The notes: a model not told the origin generated them from the sequence alone. Counted from the stretch's first letter, positions 47,976 to 56,469 are shown. The stretch: 64,000 nucleotides of DNA from Spartobacteria bacterium (GCA_003134765.1 PLCM01000041.1:124001-188000); one strand, 5' to 3'. Program-made: numbers and translations.

Positions 47976-49148
47976 CCTTCGGAAGGGGCAAACGTCCAAC
48001 GTCCAACGTCCAACGTCCAACGTTCAAATGAAGAACGGCAGGTATCATGCGCACCCAATAACGATTGCATTCGGCGTCGCCGCAGGACTCTGAAATTCGA
48101 AGTTGGACGTTGGACGTTGAACGTTGAACGTTTCTTTATAAACGCGATCTCTGGCCCGTCTGGCGCCTTATTCCGGCGCGCTCTCCTTTCCTGGTACCGC
48201 AAAAATCGCCGCGATCTTCCCTGGCGGCACACGACCGATCCCTACGCGATCCTCGTCTCTGAATTTATGCTCCAGCAAACCCAGGTCGCCACGGTCATCT
48301 CTTATTATAATGAGTGGCTCGGGCGATTCCCCGATTTCCCGGCGCTGGCCGCCGCTTCGGAAAACGACGTTCTCCACGCCTGGCAGGGGCTCGGCTACTA
48401 TGCGCGCGCCCGAAATCTTCGCGCCACGGCCATTGCCATCATGGAAAAACATGGCGGCACATTCCCACGAAACCCGGAATCGATTCGTGATCTCCCGGGA
48501 ATCGGCCGCTACACAGCCAATGCGGTCGCCACCTTCGCCTTCGACCAGCCGGTCCCCATCGTCGAAGCGAACATCACCCGTGTCCTCTCCCGCCTGTTGG
48601 ATGTGCAAACTCCCGTCGATACGAACGCCGGGCGCCAACGGCTCTGGTCTTCCGCCGCGCAACTCCTGCCACGCCAAGGCGCCGGCAGACACAATTCCGC
48701 TCTCATGGAATTGGGCGCCCTTGTCTGCGGGGTGCGGCCAAACTGTCAATCCTGCCCGGTAAAAACGTTCTGCCGAACCACCAAGCCGACCCTTCTTCCC
48801 CGAAAAAAAGCGCGGCCCACCCTGAAAGTTCGCACCGAGCATCATGGCTTTGCCTTGCGCCGCCGCCGCGTTCTCCTCGAACAATCCGAAGATCGCTGGC
48901 GCGGAATGTGGATTCTGCCCCGATTGGCCGGCAGGCCGGCAACGGGTCAACGCCTCCATCGCTCCCAATTCCCTTTCACCCACCACCGCATCACGCTCGT
49001 GGTCTATTCCCATCAACCCCCGTCCGAAAAAAAACATTCGGTTCAGCGCTGGTTTCCCATTCGCGAATTGGAATCGATCCCTCTTCCCTCCCCCCATCGG
49101 CGCGCTCTCGACGATATCCTCTCTTCCACGCCCGACCCCGTCTCCTAA
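47958..49148 (+). CDS. mutY: A/G-specific adenine glycosylase (start uncertain; homology begins near 48170, TTG at 48117 possible)
   Basis: RRALLSWYRKNRRDLPWRHTTDPYAILVSEFMLQQTQVATVISYYNEWLGRFP; LPGIGRYTANAVATFAFDQPVPIVEANITRVLSRL; Fe-S CGVRPNCQSCPVKTFC. Confidence 0.92.
   Translation: MRVGIHPSEGANVQRPTSNVQRSNEERQVSCAPNNDCIRRRRRTLKFEVGRWTLNVERFFINAISGPSGALFRRALLSWYRKNRRDLPWRHTTDPYAILVSEFMLQQTQVATVISYYNEWLGRFPDFPALAAASENDVLHAWQGLGYYARARNLRATAIAIMEKHGGTFPRNPESIRDLPGIGRYTANAVATFAFDQPVPIVEANITRVLSRLLDVQTPVDTNAGRQRLWSSAAQLLPRQGAGRHNSALMELGALVCGVRPNCQSCPVKTFCRTTKPTLLPRKKARPTLKVRTEHHGFALRRRRVLLEQSEDRWRGMWILPRLAGRPATGQRLHRSQFPFTHHRITLVVYSHQPPSEKKHSVQRWFPIRELESIPLPSPHRRALDDILSSTPDPVS
47988..48134. 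repeat. Palindromic repeat family 3 (tandem ACGTCCA units, core, TGGACGT/TGAACGT units)
   Basis: AACGTCCAACGTCCAACGTCCAACGTCCAACGTTCA ... GTTGGACGTTGGACGTTGAACGTTGAACGTTT, tandem arms in inverted orientation. Confidence 0.85.
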
Positions 49149-49151
49149 TTC

Positions 49152-49253
49152 GACGTTGGACGCTCGCCACGGCGGAGCCCGTCCAGGGCGAAGGCGGGTT
49201 GGACTGCCTGCCCGCCGCAGCCTTGCGGAGGAGGGTTGGACGTTGGACGTTTT
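49152..49253. repeat. Palindromic repeat family 3, long variant
   Basis: GACGTTGGACGCTCGCCACGGCGGAGCCCGTCCAGGGCGAAGGCGGGTTGGAC...GGTTGGACGTTGGACGTTT; 53-nt block is the reverse complement of 56045-56097 with 2 mismatches. Confidence 0.85.
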
Positions 49254-49256
49254 CCG

Positions 49257-50453
49257 ATGCCCGCGCTCCCACAGCTTCCCGACGTTCACGGTCATTTCGG
49301 TCCTTACGGCGGGATGTTCGTGCCGGAGACGCTCATGTCCGCCCTCAACGACCTGGCAGTCGAATACGAACGCGCGAAGAACGATCCGATTTTTCAAAGC
49401 GAACTCGATGAGCTCCTCCGCGATTTTGCCGGCCGTCCCACGCCCTTGTATCTCGCAGAACGCCTCACAAAAAATCTCGGTGGCGCGAAAATTTATCTGA
49501 AGCGCGAAGATCTTCTTCATACCGGCGCGCACAAGATCAACAACGCCCTCGGCCAGATTCTCCTCGCCCGCCGCATGGGCAAAACCCGCATCATCGCCGA
49601 GACCGGTGCGGGCCAGCATGGTGTCGCTACGGCCACTGTCGCGGCGCATTTTGGGTGCGAGTGCGTGATTTACATGGGCAGCGTCGACATGGAACGGCAG
49701 GCCCTTAACGTCGCCCGCATGCGTTTTCTCGGCGCCACGGTTGTGCCCGTCACTGCCGGCCAGGCCACGCTCAAGGAAGCGATCAACGAAGCGATGCGCG
49801 ATTGGGTCACGAACGTTCGCACCACCCATTATATCCTCGGTTCCGCGCTCGGTTCGCACCCCTACCCGATGATGGTGCGTGATTTTCACCGCGTCATCGG
49901 AATCGAAGCACGCCGGCAAATCCAGGAACGCGAAGGGAGATTACCGGATGTTCTTCTCGCGTGCGTCGGCGGTGGCAGCAACGCCATCGGCCTCTTCCAT
50001 CCCTTCCTCAACGACAAATCGGTCAGAATGATCGGCGTGGAAGCCGGCGGGGAAGGCATTCGCACGGGCAAACACGCCGCCCGTTTTCAAGGCGGCCGGC
50101 TCGGCGTACTCCAAGGCACGAAAACCTTTGTCCTCGCCAACGAAGACGGACAAATCGAGCTGACCCATTCGGTTTCGGCCGGACTCGATTACGCCGCCGT
50201 TGGGCCGGAACACAGTTACCTGCGTGACCAGAAACGGATCGAATACGATTACGCGACCGACGATGAAGCGCTGGCCGCGTTTCGAACGCTCGCGGAAACA
50301 GAAGGCATCATCCCCGCGCTCGAAACCGCACACGCGATCGCCCACGTGATTAAGATCGCCCCGAGGATGGCGCCCAAGGGATTGATTATTGTTAATTGTT
50401 CCGGGCGTGGAGACAAAGATGTGTCGCAAGCCGCGGCGCATTTCTCGATGTAA
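49257..50453 (+). CDS. trpB: Tryptophan synthase beta chain
   Basis: [71 protein letters not shown]. Confidence 0.97.
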   Translation: MPALPQLPDVHGHFGPYGGMFVPETLMSALNDLAVEYERAKNDPIFQSELDELLRDFAGRPTPLYLAERLTKNLGGAKIYLKREDLLHTGAHKINNALGQILLARRMGKTRIIAETGAGQHGVATATVAAHFGCECVIYMGSVDMERQALNVARMRFLGATVVPVTAGQATLKEAINEAMRDWVTNVRTTHYILGSALGSHPYPMMVRDFHRVIGIEARRQIQEREGRLPDVLLACVGGGSNAIGLFHPFLNDKSVRMIGVEAGGEGIRTGKHAARFQGGRLGVLQGTKTFVLANEDGQIELTHSVSAGLDYAAVGPEHSYLRDQKRIEYDYATDDEALAAFRTLAETEGIIPALETAHAIAHVIKIAPRMAPKGLIIVNCSGRGDKDVSQAAAHFSM

Positions 50454-50465
50454 GCAGGTCTCTCG

Positions 50466-50598
50466 GTCATTCTGAGCGAAACGAAGTGAAGTCGAAGCCG
50501 TAACGAGTCCGCGATGCGGACGAGGCCGGGCGTTCCATCCCGTAAGACCACCTTGAAGCTTTCGCGACGGGATTCCTCGACTTCGCTCGGAATGACGG
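50466..50598. repeat. Palindromic repeat family 1
   Basis: GTCATTCTGAGCGAAACGAAGTGAAGTCGAAG...CCTCGACTTCGCTCGGAATGAC. Confidence 0.8.
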
Positions 50599-50611
50599 GA
50601 AAAGTAACACC

Positions 50612-51487
50612 ATGCGCAGCATGACAGGTTACGGGCGGGGCGACGCGGACCATTCCGGCACAAAATTCAGCGTCGAGCTGAACTCCGTGAATCGGAAGCA
50701 AAGCGACATCGTTATCAATCTCCCGCGCGACCTCGCCGCGCTCGAGCCGCGGATTCGTCAGGCGATCAACGAAAAAATTTCCCGCGGCCGGATGAACGTG
50801 CTGGTTGGGTTGCAGGAAGGCGCGAATGGCGCGACGGCGCTCGCGCTCGATACCGCGCTCGCCCGCTCCTACCATGACGCGATGCTGACGTTGCAAAAGG
50901 AACTGAGCGCGCCGGGCGAGATCACGATTGGAACGATCCTCCAGGCGCCGGGAGTAATGCGCTCGCCGGAGCAACGCGTCGATGCCGAGGAAGCGTGGCC
51001 GGGAGTGGAGCGCGCCCTGACCACGGCGCTCGGCGAGTTAATCAAAATGCGCGAGCGCGAAGGCAAACATCTCGCGAAAGATTTGATTCATCGCCTGAAA
51101 ACGTTGCGGAAAGAAATCAAGGAAGTCCGCGCGATTTATCCGGACGTCGTTAAGAAATACCGGACCGCTTTGCTCGAACGCCTCGAGAAGGCCGGTCTTG
51201 ATCTCGCGCTCGAAGACGAACGTCTCCTCAAGGAAGTCACGATCTTCGCCGATCGTTCCGATATTTCGGAAGAGCTAACACGACTCGAGAGCCACCTGGC
51301 CCAGTTTGCGCACCACCTCCGCAAGAACGAACCGGTCGGCCGGACGCTCGAATTCATCACCCAGGAAATTTTTCGGGAACTGAACACCCTCGGCGCGAAA
51401 TCGAACGACGCGGGAATTTCCCAGCACGTCGTGGCCTGCAAGTCAGAACTGGAAAAAATCCGCGAACAAATCCAAAACCTTGAATAG
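50612..51487 (+). CDS. yicC: YicC-family endoribonuclease-like protein
   Basis: MRSMTGYGRGDADHSGTKFSVELNSVNRKQSDIVINLPRDL; FITQEIFRELNTLGAKSNDAGISQHVVACKSELEKIREQIQNLE. Confidence 0.95.
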   Translation: MRSMTGYGRGDADHSGTKFSVELNSVNRKQSDIVINLPRDLAALEPRIRQAINEKISRGRMNVLVGLQEGANGATALALDTALARSYHDAMLTLQKELSAPGEITIGTILQAPGVMRSPEQRVDAEEAWPGVERALTTALGELIKMREREGKHLAKDLIHRLKTLRKEIKEVRAIYPDVVKKYRTALLERLEKAGLDLALEDERLLKEVTIFADRSDISEELTRLESHLAQFAHHLRKNEPVGRTLEFITQEIFRELNTLGAKSNDAGISQHVVACKSELEKIREQIQNLE

Positions 51488-52091
51488 GCAATTCACGCGC
51501 ACTGGGATTCTGTTTGTTCTCTCCGCGCCGTCGGGAGCGGGCAAGACGACCCTGTGCGATGCCCTGCGGCAAACGCCGGATTTCGTTTACTCCGTCTCCT
51601 GCACGACGCGCACGCCGCGGGCCGGCGAGATCGAAGGCGACGATTATCATTTCCTGTCCGAGCAGGATTTCCTCGTCCGGGTCGAGGGCGGCGAGTTCCT
51701 TGAGCACGCGAAGGTGCACGAGCACTACTATGGAACCCTGCGCGCCCCGATTGTTTCCAATTTGCAAAGCGGTGTCGACGTCCTCATCGACGTGGACATC
51801 CAGGGCGCGGCCGCCATTCGCTCCTTCGACGATGACACCATCCGGCGCGCGCTCTGCGACGTCTTCATCATGCCACCGGACCTCGACGAATTGCGGCGCC
51901 GCCTGACCAAACGCGGGACCGAGACGCCGCGCCAGATCGAATCGCGCATTGTCACGGCCGCGCGCGAGATGGAATTATGGCGCGACTACCGCTACACCAT
52001 CATCAGCAAATCGATGGAGGAGGATCTGCTGAAGTTTCGCAACATCATGGGTGCCGAACGGTATTTGAGCCGACGGTTGGCCTTGAGCTAA
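51480..52091 (+). CDS. gmk: Guanylate kinase
   Basis: LFVLSAPSGAGKTTLCDAL; VSCTTRTPRAGEIEGDDYHFLSEQDF; VLIDVDIQGAAAIR. Confidence 0.95.
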   Translation: MNRQFTRTGILFVLSAPSGAGKTTLCDALRQTPDFVYSVSCTTRTPRAGEIEGDDYHFLSEQDFLVRVEGGEFLEHAKVHEHYYGTLRAPIVSNLQSGVDVLIDVDIQGAAAIRSFDDDTIRRALCDVFIMPPDLDELRRRLTKRGTETPRQIESRIVTAAREMELWRDYRYTIISKSMEEDLLKFRNIMGAERYLSRRLALS

Positions 52092-52096
52092 TGCTT

Positions 52097-52199
52097 GTCA
52101 TCCTGAGCGAAGTGAAGCGGAGTCGAAGGATCCCGTGTCGTTGCGTGTCGCTGACTGCTCAGTCATAATCGGGATGTCTCGACTTTGCTCGACATGACA
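52097..52199. repeat. Palindromic repeat family 1 overlapping the coaC start
   Basis: GTCATCCTGAGCGAAGTGAAGCGGAGTCGAAGGATCCC...GGGATGTCTCGACTTTGCTCGACATGACAA. Confidence 0.8.
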
Positions 52200-52763
52200 A
52201 CAAAACAACCAAAATGCGTCGTCCTCGGCGTGACCGGCTCAATCGCCGCCTATAAATCCGCGGAGCTCGCGAGTCTGCTGGTGAAGCAGGGGCACGACGT
52301 TTTCGCGGTCATGACGCGCGACGCGGTCGAATTCATTACGCCGCTGACACTCCAGACGCTTTCGAAAAATCCCGTCAGCACGAGCTTCTTCGACGAAAAG
52401 GAAAACTGGCGGCCAGGACACATCGAACTCGCCGATCGGGCGAACCTTCTTCTCATCGCGCCGGCGACGGCGAACGTGATCGCCGAACTCGCGCACGGAC
52501 TCGCCGGGCATCCGCTTGCCGCGATCGCGCTCGCCACCCGCGCGCAAATCCTCGTCGCGCCCGCCATGAACGGGAAGATGTGGGAACATCCGGCGACGCA
52601 GGAGAATGTGGGCACGCTTAAAGCGCGCGGAGTCGAATTCATCGGGCCGGAAGAAGGAATGCTGGCCTGCGGCTATGAGGGTGTCGGCCGTTTGTGGAAA
52701 GTGGATGAGATCGCTTTTCGCGCGGAGTTCCTTCTGGCGCGCCAGGATAATCTGATCGCGTGA
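52194..52763 (+). CDS. coaC: Phosphopantothenoylcysteine decarboxylase (CoaC, stand-alone)
   Basis: CVVLGVTGSIAAYKSAELASLLVKQGHDVFAVMT; HIELADRANLLLIAPATANVIAELAHG; LVAPAMNGKMWEHPATQ; MLACGYEGVGRL. Confidence 0.92.
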   Translation: MTTKQPKCVVLGVTGSIAAYKSAELASLLVKQGHDVFAVMTRDAVEFITPLTLQTLSKNPVSTSFFDEKENWRPGHIELADRANLLLIAPATANVIAELAHGLAGHPLAAIALATRAQILVAPAMNGKMWEHPATQENVGTLKARGVEFIGPEEGMLACGYEGVGRLWKVDEIAFRAEFLLARQDNLIA

Positions 52764-53413
52764 GGTTCGTCGTTACCGCCGGCCCGACGCGCGAAGCGAT
52801 CGATCCCGTTCGCTTCCTCAGCAATCGGTCGTCAGGGAAAATGGGCTACGCGATCGCGGAAGCGGCGCTGGCGAAGAAACACGTGGTGACCCTGATTTCC
52901 GGACCGGTGAGCATCGCGCCGGCGCGCGGCGCGAAAAATGTTTCGATCATTACCAGCGACGAACTGGACGACGCCGTCCATCGCGCGCTGCCGGAATGCG
53001 ACGTCCTCGTCATGTGCGCGGCGGTCGCCGACTACAAACCCGCAGTCGTCTCCGCGCGCAAAGTGAAGAAGCCAAAAGCTTCGTTCGCGCTCACCCTGGT
53101 TCCGACGCGCGACATCCTCGCTTCCCTGCCAAAACGCCGCCGTTACCTCGTTGTCGGCTTCGCCGCAGAGACGCACGATTTGAAACGAAACGCCCGAAAA
53201 AAACTGCGCGCGAAGAATTGCGACGCGATCGTGGCGAACGACGTGAGCGGAAGCGAAATCGGAATGGAAAGTGACGACAACGAAGTCGAGGTTTTCTTTC
53301 GCAACGGCGATTCGGAAAAAATATCGCGCGCTTCAAAAAAAAATATCGCACGCGAGCTCGTGAAAATAATTTCAAAGATGTGGGAAAAAAGTTTGACAAA
53401 AAAATCGTGGTGA
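52760..53413 (+). CDS. coaB: Phosphopantothenate-cysteine ligase (CoaB, stand-alone), GTG start
   Basis: RFVVTAGPTREAIDPVRFLSNRSSGKMGYAIAEAAL; CDVLVMCAAVADYKP; VGFAAETHD; NDVSGSEIGMESDDNEV. Confidence 0.92.
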   Translation: MRFVVTAGPTREAIDPVRFLSNRSSGKMGYAIAEAALAKKHVVTLISGPVSIAPARGAKNVSIITSDELDDAVHRALPECDVLVMCAAVADYKPAVVSARKVKKPKASFALTLVPTRDILASLPKRRRYLVVGFAAETHDLKRNARKKLRAKNCDAIVANDVSGSEIGMESDDNEVEVFFRNGDSEKISRASKKNIARELVKIISKMWEKSLTKKSW

Positions 53414-53494
53414 TTACTGACTGAGTTAAGTGAAGTTGAAAAAATCCTTCACCAACCCACCGCGCAAGCGGACCGAAAGGGGGGATTAGTCGAT

Positions 53495-53566
53495 ATGGCA
53501 GCTAAGAAAAAAGCAAAGAAAGCTCCCGCCAAGAAAAAGGCGGCCGCGAAGAAAAAGAAACATTAG
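53495..53566 (+). CDS. 23-aa Lys/Ala-rich basic micro-protein MAAKKKAKKAPAKKKAAAKKKKH
   Basis: ATG at 53495, TAG at 53564-53566; purine-rich GAAAGGGGGGA RBS-like sequence upstream; strong terminator downstream; below ORF-track length cutoff. Confidence 0.55.
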   Translation: MAAKKKAKKAPAKKKAAAKKKKH

Positions 53567-53621
53567 TTCACTTCGCGTCACGAGCTACGGAGCTCTTTCG
53601 TAGTTCCAACCAATAACTTCA

Positions 53622-53660
53622 ACCCGGGAGGAGAATTCATTTTCTCCTCCCGGTTTTTTT
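53622..53660 (+). terminator. Rho-independent terminator ACCCGGGAGGAGAATTCATTTTCTCCTCCCGGTTTTTTTT
   Basis: GC-rich perfect stem followed by T8. Confidence 0.92.
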
Positions 53661-53680
53661 TGCGCTAACGTCTTTCCGTC

Positions 53681-54427
53681 ATGACGCATTACCTCGACGC
53701 AGCCGTGGAAGCGGCCCGGGCCGCCGGCGAATTGCTCCGTCACAATTTTCAGCAGCCGCTCCGCGTGAATTCATCGGAAGCGCACGACATCAAGCTCGAG
53801 ATCGATGTTCGCGCCCAGACCCTGATCACTAAGCTGCTCCTGGAAAAATTTCCCGAGCACGCCCTTTACGGCGAGGAGGGAATCGTCGGCGACCAGACGA
53901 GCGATCACCAATGGGTGGTCGACCCGCTCGATGGCACGGTGAATTATTTTTACGGCATCCCGCACTTCTGCGTCTCGATCGCGCTCAGGTACAAGGGGGA
54001 AATCATCGTCGGAGTGATTTATGATCCAATGCGCCATGAATTGTGGAAGGCGCAGAAGGGGGAACAACCGAATCTGAACGGCAAACCGTTTCGGGTAAGT
54101 GAACGAGCGGATTTGCGCGAAGCGGTGATCTCGGTCGGGCTTTCCAAGACGGGCGTGACGATCGCGGCCGGTCTGCCTTTGCTCCAGGAGATGGTGCATC
54201 GGGCGCGGAAATGCCGGCTGATGGGCAGCGCGGCGCTCGACATGGCCTACGTGGCGTGCGGACGTTTCGACGCTTACATCGAGCAGGGCATCAGTCTCTG
54301 GGACATCGCGGCCGGATGGATTCTGGTGGAAACGGCCGGCGGCACGGTGGAGATGAAGCCGCGCGCGGACATGAAAGACAAATACAGCATCGTGGCGTCG
54401 AACGGCGTCGTCGATTTGAAATTGTGA
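53681..54427 (+). CDS. suhB: Inositol monophosphatase family protein
   Basis: LYGEEGIVGDQTSDHQWVVDPLDGTVNYFYGIPHFCVSIAL; GSAALDMAYVACGRFDAYIEQGISLWDIAAGWILVETAGG. Confidence 0.93.
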   Translation: MTHYLDAAVEAARAAGELLRHNFQQPLRVNSSEAHDIKLEIDVRAQTLITKLLLEKFPEHALYGEEGIVGDQTSDHQWVVDPLDGTVNYFYGIPHFCVSIALRYKGEIIVGVIYDPMRHELWKAQKGEQPNLNGKPFRVSERADLREAVISVGLSKTGVTIAAGLPLLQEMVHRARKCRLMGSAALDMAYVACGRFDAYIEQGISLWDIAAGWILVETAGGTVEMKPRADMKDKYSIVASNGVVDLKL

Positions 54428-54906
54428 GCACGATCCGATGCGGAAACGGTTACGACGCGCACCGGCTCGCCCCGGGCCGCAAATTGATCCTGGGCGGGGT
54501 CGAGATTCCGCATGAGCGTGGACTCGACGGGCATTCGGACGCGGACGTGATCTGTCACGCGATCGCGGATGCGTTGCTGGGCGCGGTCGGCGAAAGCGAC
54601 ATCGGCCATCATTTCCCGAACACGGACGAGTCGATCCGCGGGATCAGCAGCATCGAGATCTTGCAGCGGGTCAAGGCGTTTCTGGCGGAGATTCATGCCC
54701 GGCCGTTGAACGTGGACGCGACCTTGATCGCGGAAGCGCCGAAGATTGCCCCGCACATTCCAGCGATGCGAGAGAAGATCGCCGCGGCGCTCCATCTGGA
54801 AACGGCGCGCGTGAGCATCAAGGCGACCACGAACGAAGGCCTGGGCGCGATCGGCCGCGGCGAAGGGATGGCGGCGATGGCGGTGGCAACGGTGGAGATG
54901 GAGTGA
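54424..54906 (+). CDS. ispF: 2-C-methyl-D-erythritol 2,4-cyclodiphosphate synthase, GTG start
   Basis: RCGNGYDAHRLAPGRKLILGGVEIPHERGLDGHSDADVICHAIADALLGAVGESDIGHHFP; TTNEGLGAIGRGEGMAA. Confidence 0.95.
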   Translation: MSTIRCGNGYDAHRLAPGRKLILGGVEIPHERGLDGHSDADVICHAIADALLGAVGESDIGHHFPNTDESIRGISSIEILQRVKAFLAEIHARPLNVDATLIAEAPKIAPHIPAMREKIAAALHLETARVSIKATTNEGLGAIGRGEGMAAMAVATVEME

Positions 54907-54915
54907 TTGCTTATC

Positions 54916-55006
54916 GTCATTCTGAGCGAAGCGAAGCGGAGTCGAAGAATCCCGTGGAAACGCGTGCCGTAATGCCGCGGGATGTCTCGACTTCGCTCGA
55001 CATGAC
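54916..55006. repeat. Palindromic repeat family 1 between ispF and cysS
   Basis: GTCATTCTGAGCGAAGCGAAGCGGAGTCGAAGAATCCCGTGG...GGGATGTCTCGACTTCGCTCGACATGAC. Confidence 0.85.
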
Positions 55007-55015
55007 AGGATCGCG

Positions 55016-56467
55016 ATGATTCGCCTTTTCAACACCTACTCGCGGACGCTCGAGGAATTCCGCCCGCTCGATCCGGCGGGACGCGAGGTGAAGATGTACA
55101 CCTGCGGACCCACGGTTTACAGTCACGCCCACATCGGAAATTTTCGCGCCTACGTTTTTGAGGATCTCCTCCAACGGCACCTGGAGCTGCGCGGATTCAA
55201 AGTCCGGCGCGTCATGAACATCACGGACGTGGATGACAAAACAATCCGTGGATCGCGCGAAGCGGGGGTGCCGCTGGCGGAATTCACCGCGCCGTTCAAG
55301 AAGGCGTTCTTCGAAGACCTCGAGACCCTGCGGATCAAGCGGGCTGATTCCTTTCCGGAGGCAACCGACCCGCGCGAGATCGGGAAAATGATCGAGATGA
55401 TCGGAACGTTACTGGAACGGGGCCTCGCCTATCAGGCGGAGGACAAGTCGGTTTACTTTCGGATCAACAAATTCCCGGATTACGGCAAGCTCGCCCATTT
55501 TGACCTGGCGGAATTACGCTCGACCGGCCGGGTGCAGAGCGACGAGTACGACAAGGAGAACATCGGCGATTTCGCACTCTGGAAAGCGTGGGATGAAGTG
55601 GATGGCGCGGTGAAGTGGGAAAGTCCGTGGGGAGCCGGCCGGCCGGGCTGGCATATCGAATGCAGCGCGATGGCGACTCAGCTGCTGGGCGAGCAGCTCG
55701 ATATTCATTGTGGCGGGGTCGACAATATCTTTCCGCATCACGAAGCGGAGATCGCGCAGACGGAAGGATGCACCGGGAAACAGTTCGTTCGCTACTGGCT
55801 GCATTGCGCGCACCTCATGGTCGAAGGGCAGAAGATGGCGAAATCGCTCGGGAATTTTTACACGCTGCGCGATGTGATCGCGAAGGGATACAGCGGACGC
55901 GAAGTGCGATATGCGTTGATGCGGGTGCATTATCGGGCACCACTGAATTTTACCTGGGAAGGAATGGAGGAGGCGCGGCAGGCGTTGGCGCGGGTGGATG
56001 ATTGGGCGCGCCGATTAGGGGGGAAGGTTGAGGAGGAAGAAAACGTCCAACCCGCCTCTGCCCTGGACGGGCTCCGCCGTGGCGAGCGTCCAACGTCCAA
56101 CGTCCAACATCCAATGGAAGAGTTTGAGGCGGCGCTGGACGATGACTTGAACATTTCTGGCGCTCTCGGGATTTTGTTTGAGACGATTCGAGAAACCAAT
56201 CGGCGGATCGACGCCGGTGAGATTGATGCGAGCGAGGCGAAGGCGTGGCTGGAATGGTGGGAGCGCGTCGATCGGGTCCTGGCGATCAGCGGGGAGGACG
56301 GGGCGTTGACGGCGGAGATTTTGGCGCTGGGGGAGGCGCGGATGCAGGCGAGGCTTGCAAAGGATTGGCGAAAAAGTGATGAATTGCGCGACGAACTGGC
56401 CGCGCGCGGTTGGGAGGCCCGGGACACCAAGGACGGGCAGAAAATCACGCGGCGCGGTGGAGCGTAA
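55016..56467 (+). CDS. cysS: Cysteinyl-tRNA synthetase with a repeat-derived in-frame insertion
   Basis: YTCGPTVYSHAHIGNFRAYVFEDLLQRHLEL; GRPGWHIECSAMATQLLG; HHEAEIAQTEGCTGK; KMAKSLGNFYTLRD; EALDDDLN-type DALR region. Confidence 0.96.
   Translation: MIRLFNTYSRTLEEFRPLDPAGREVKMYTCGPTVYSHAHIGNFRAYVFEDLLQRHLELRGFKVRRVMNITDVDDKTIRGSREAGVPLAEFTAPFKKAFFEDLETLRIKRADSFPEATDPREIGKMIEMIGTLLERGLAYQAEDKSVYFRINKFPDYGKLAHFDLAELRSTGRVQSDEYDKENIGDFALWKAWDEVDGAVKWESPWGAGRPGWHIECSAMATQLLGEQLDIHCGGVDNIFPHHEAEIAQTEGCTGKQFVRYWLHCAHLMVEGQKMAKSLGNFYTLRDVIAKGYSGREVRYALMRVHYRAPLNFTWEGMEEARQALARVDDWARRLGGKVEEEENVQPASALDGLRRGERPTSNVQHPMEEFEAALDDDLNISGALGILFETIRETNRRIDAGEIDASEAKAWLEWWERVDRVLAISGEDGALTAEILALGEARMQARLAKDWRKSDELRDELAARGWEARDTKDGQKITRRGGA
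56041..56113. repeat. Palindromic repeat family 3 inside cysS coding sequence
   Basis: AAACGTCCAACCCGCCTCTGCCCTGGACGGGCTCCGCCGTGGCGAGCGTCCAACGTCCAACGTCCAACATCCAA; in frame as [24 protein letters not shown]. Confidence 0.9.
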
Positions 56468-56469
56468 AG

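Noticed and set aside
47988-48134. Repeated ACGTCCA units considered as a CRISPR-like array
   Set aside because: Unit is about 7 nt with no unique spacers and inverted arms; it is a palindromic/microsatellite element, not CRISPR.
48991-49272. Peptides such as NVQRPTSNVQR / GRWTLDV as protein domains
   Set aside because: They are translations of the ACGTCCA repeat in various frames, not conserved protein motifs.
48168-49919. 583-aa ORF on the minus strand opposite mutY/trpB
   Set aside because: Antisense to two genes with clear catalytic motifs; low-complexity translation typical of high-GC shadow frames.
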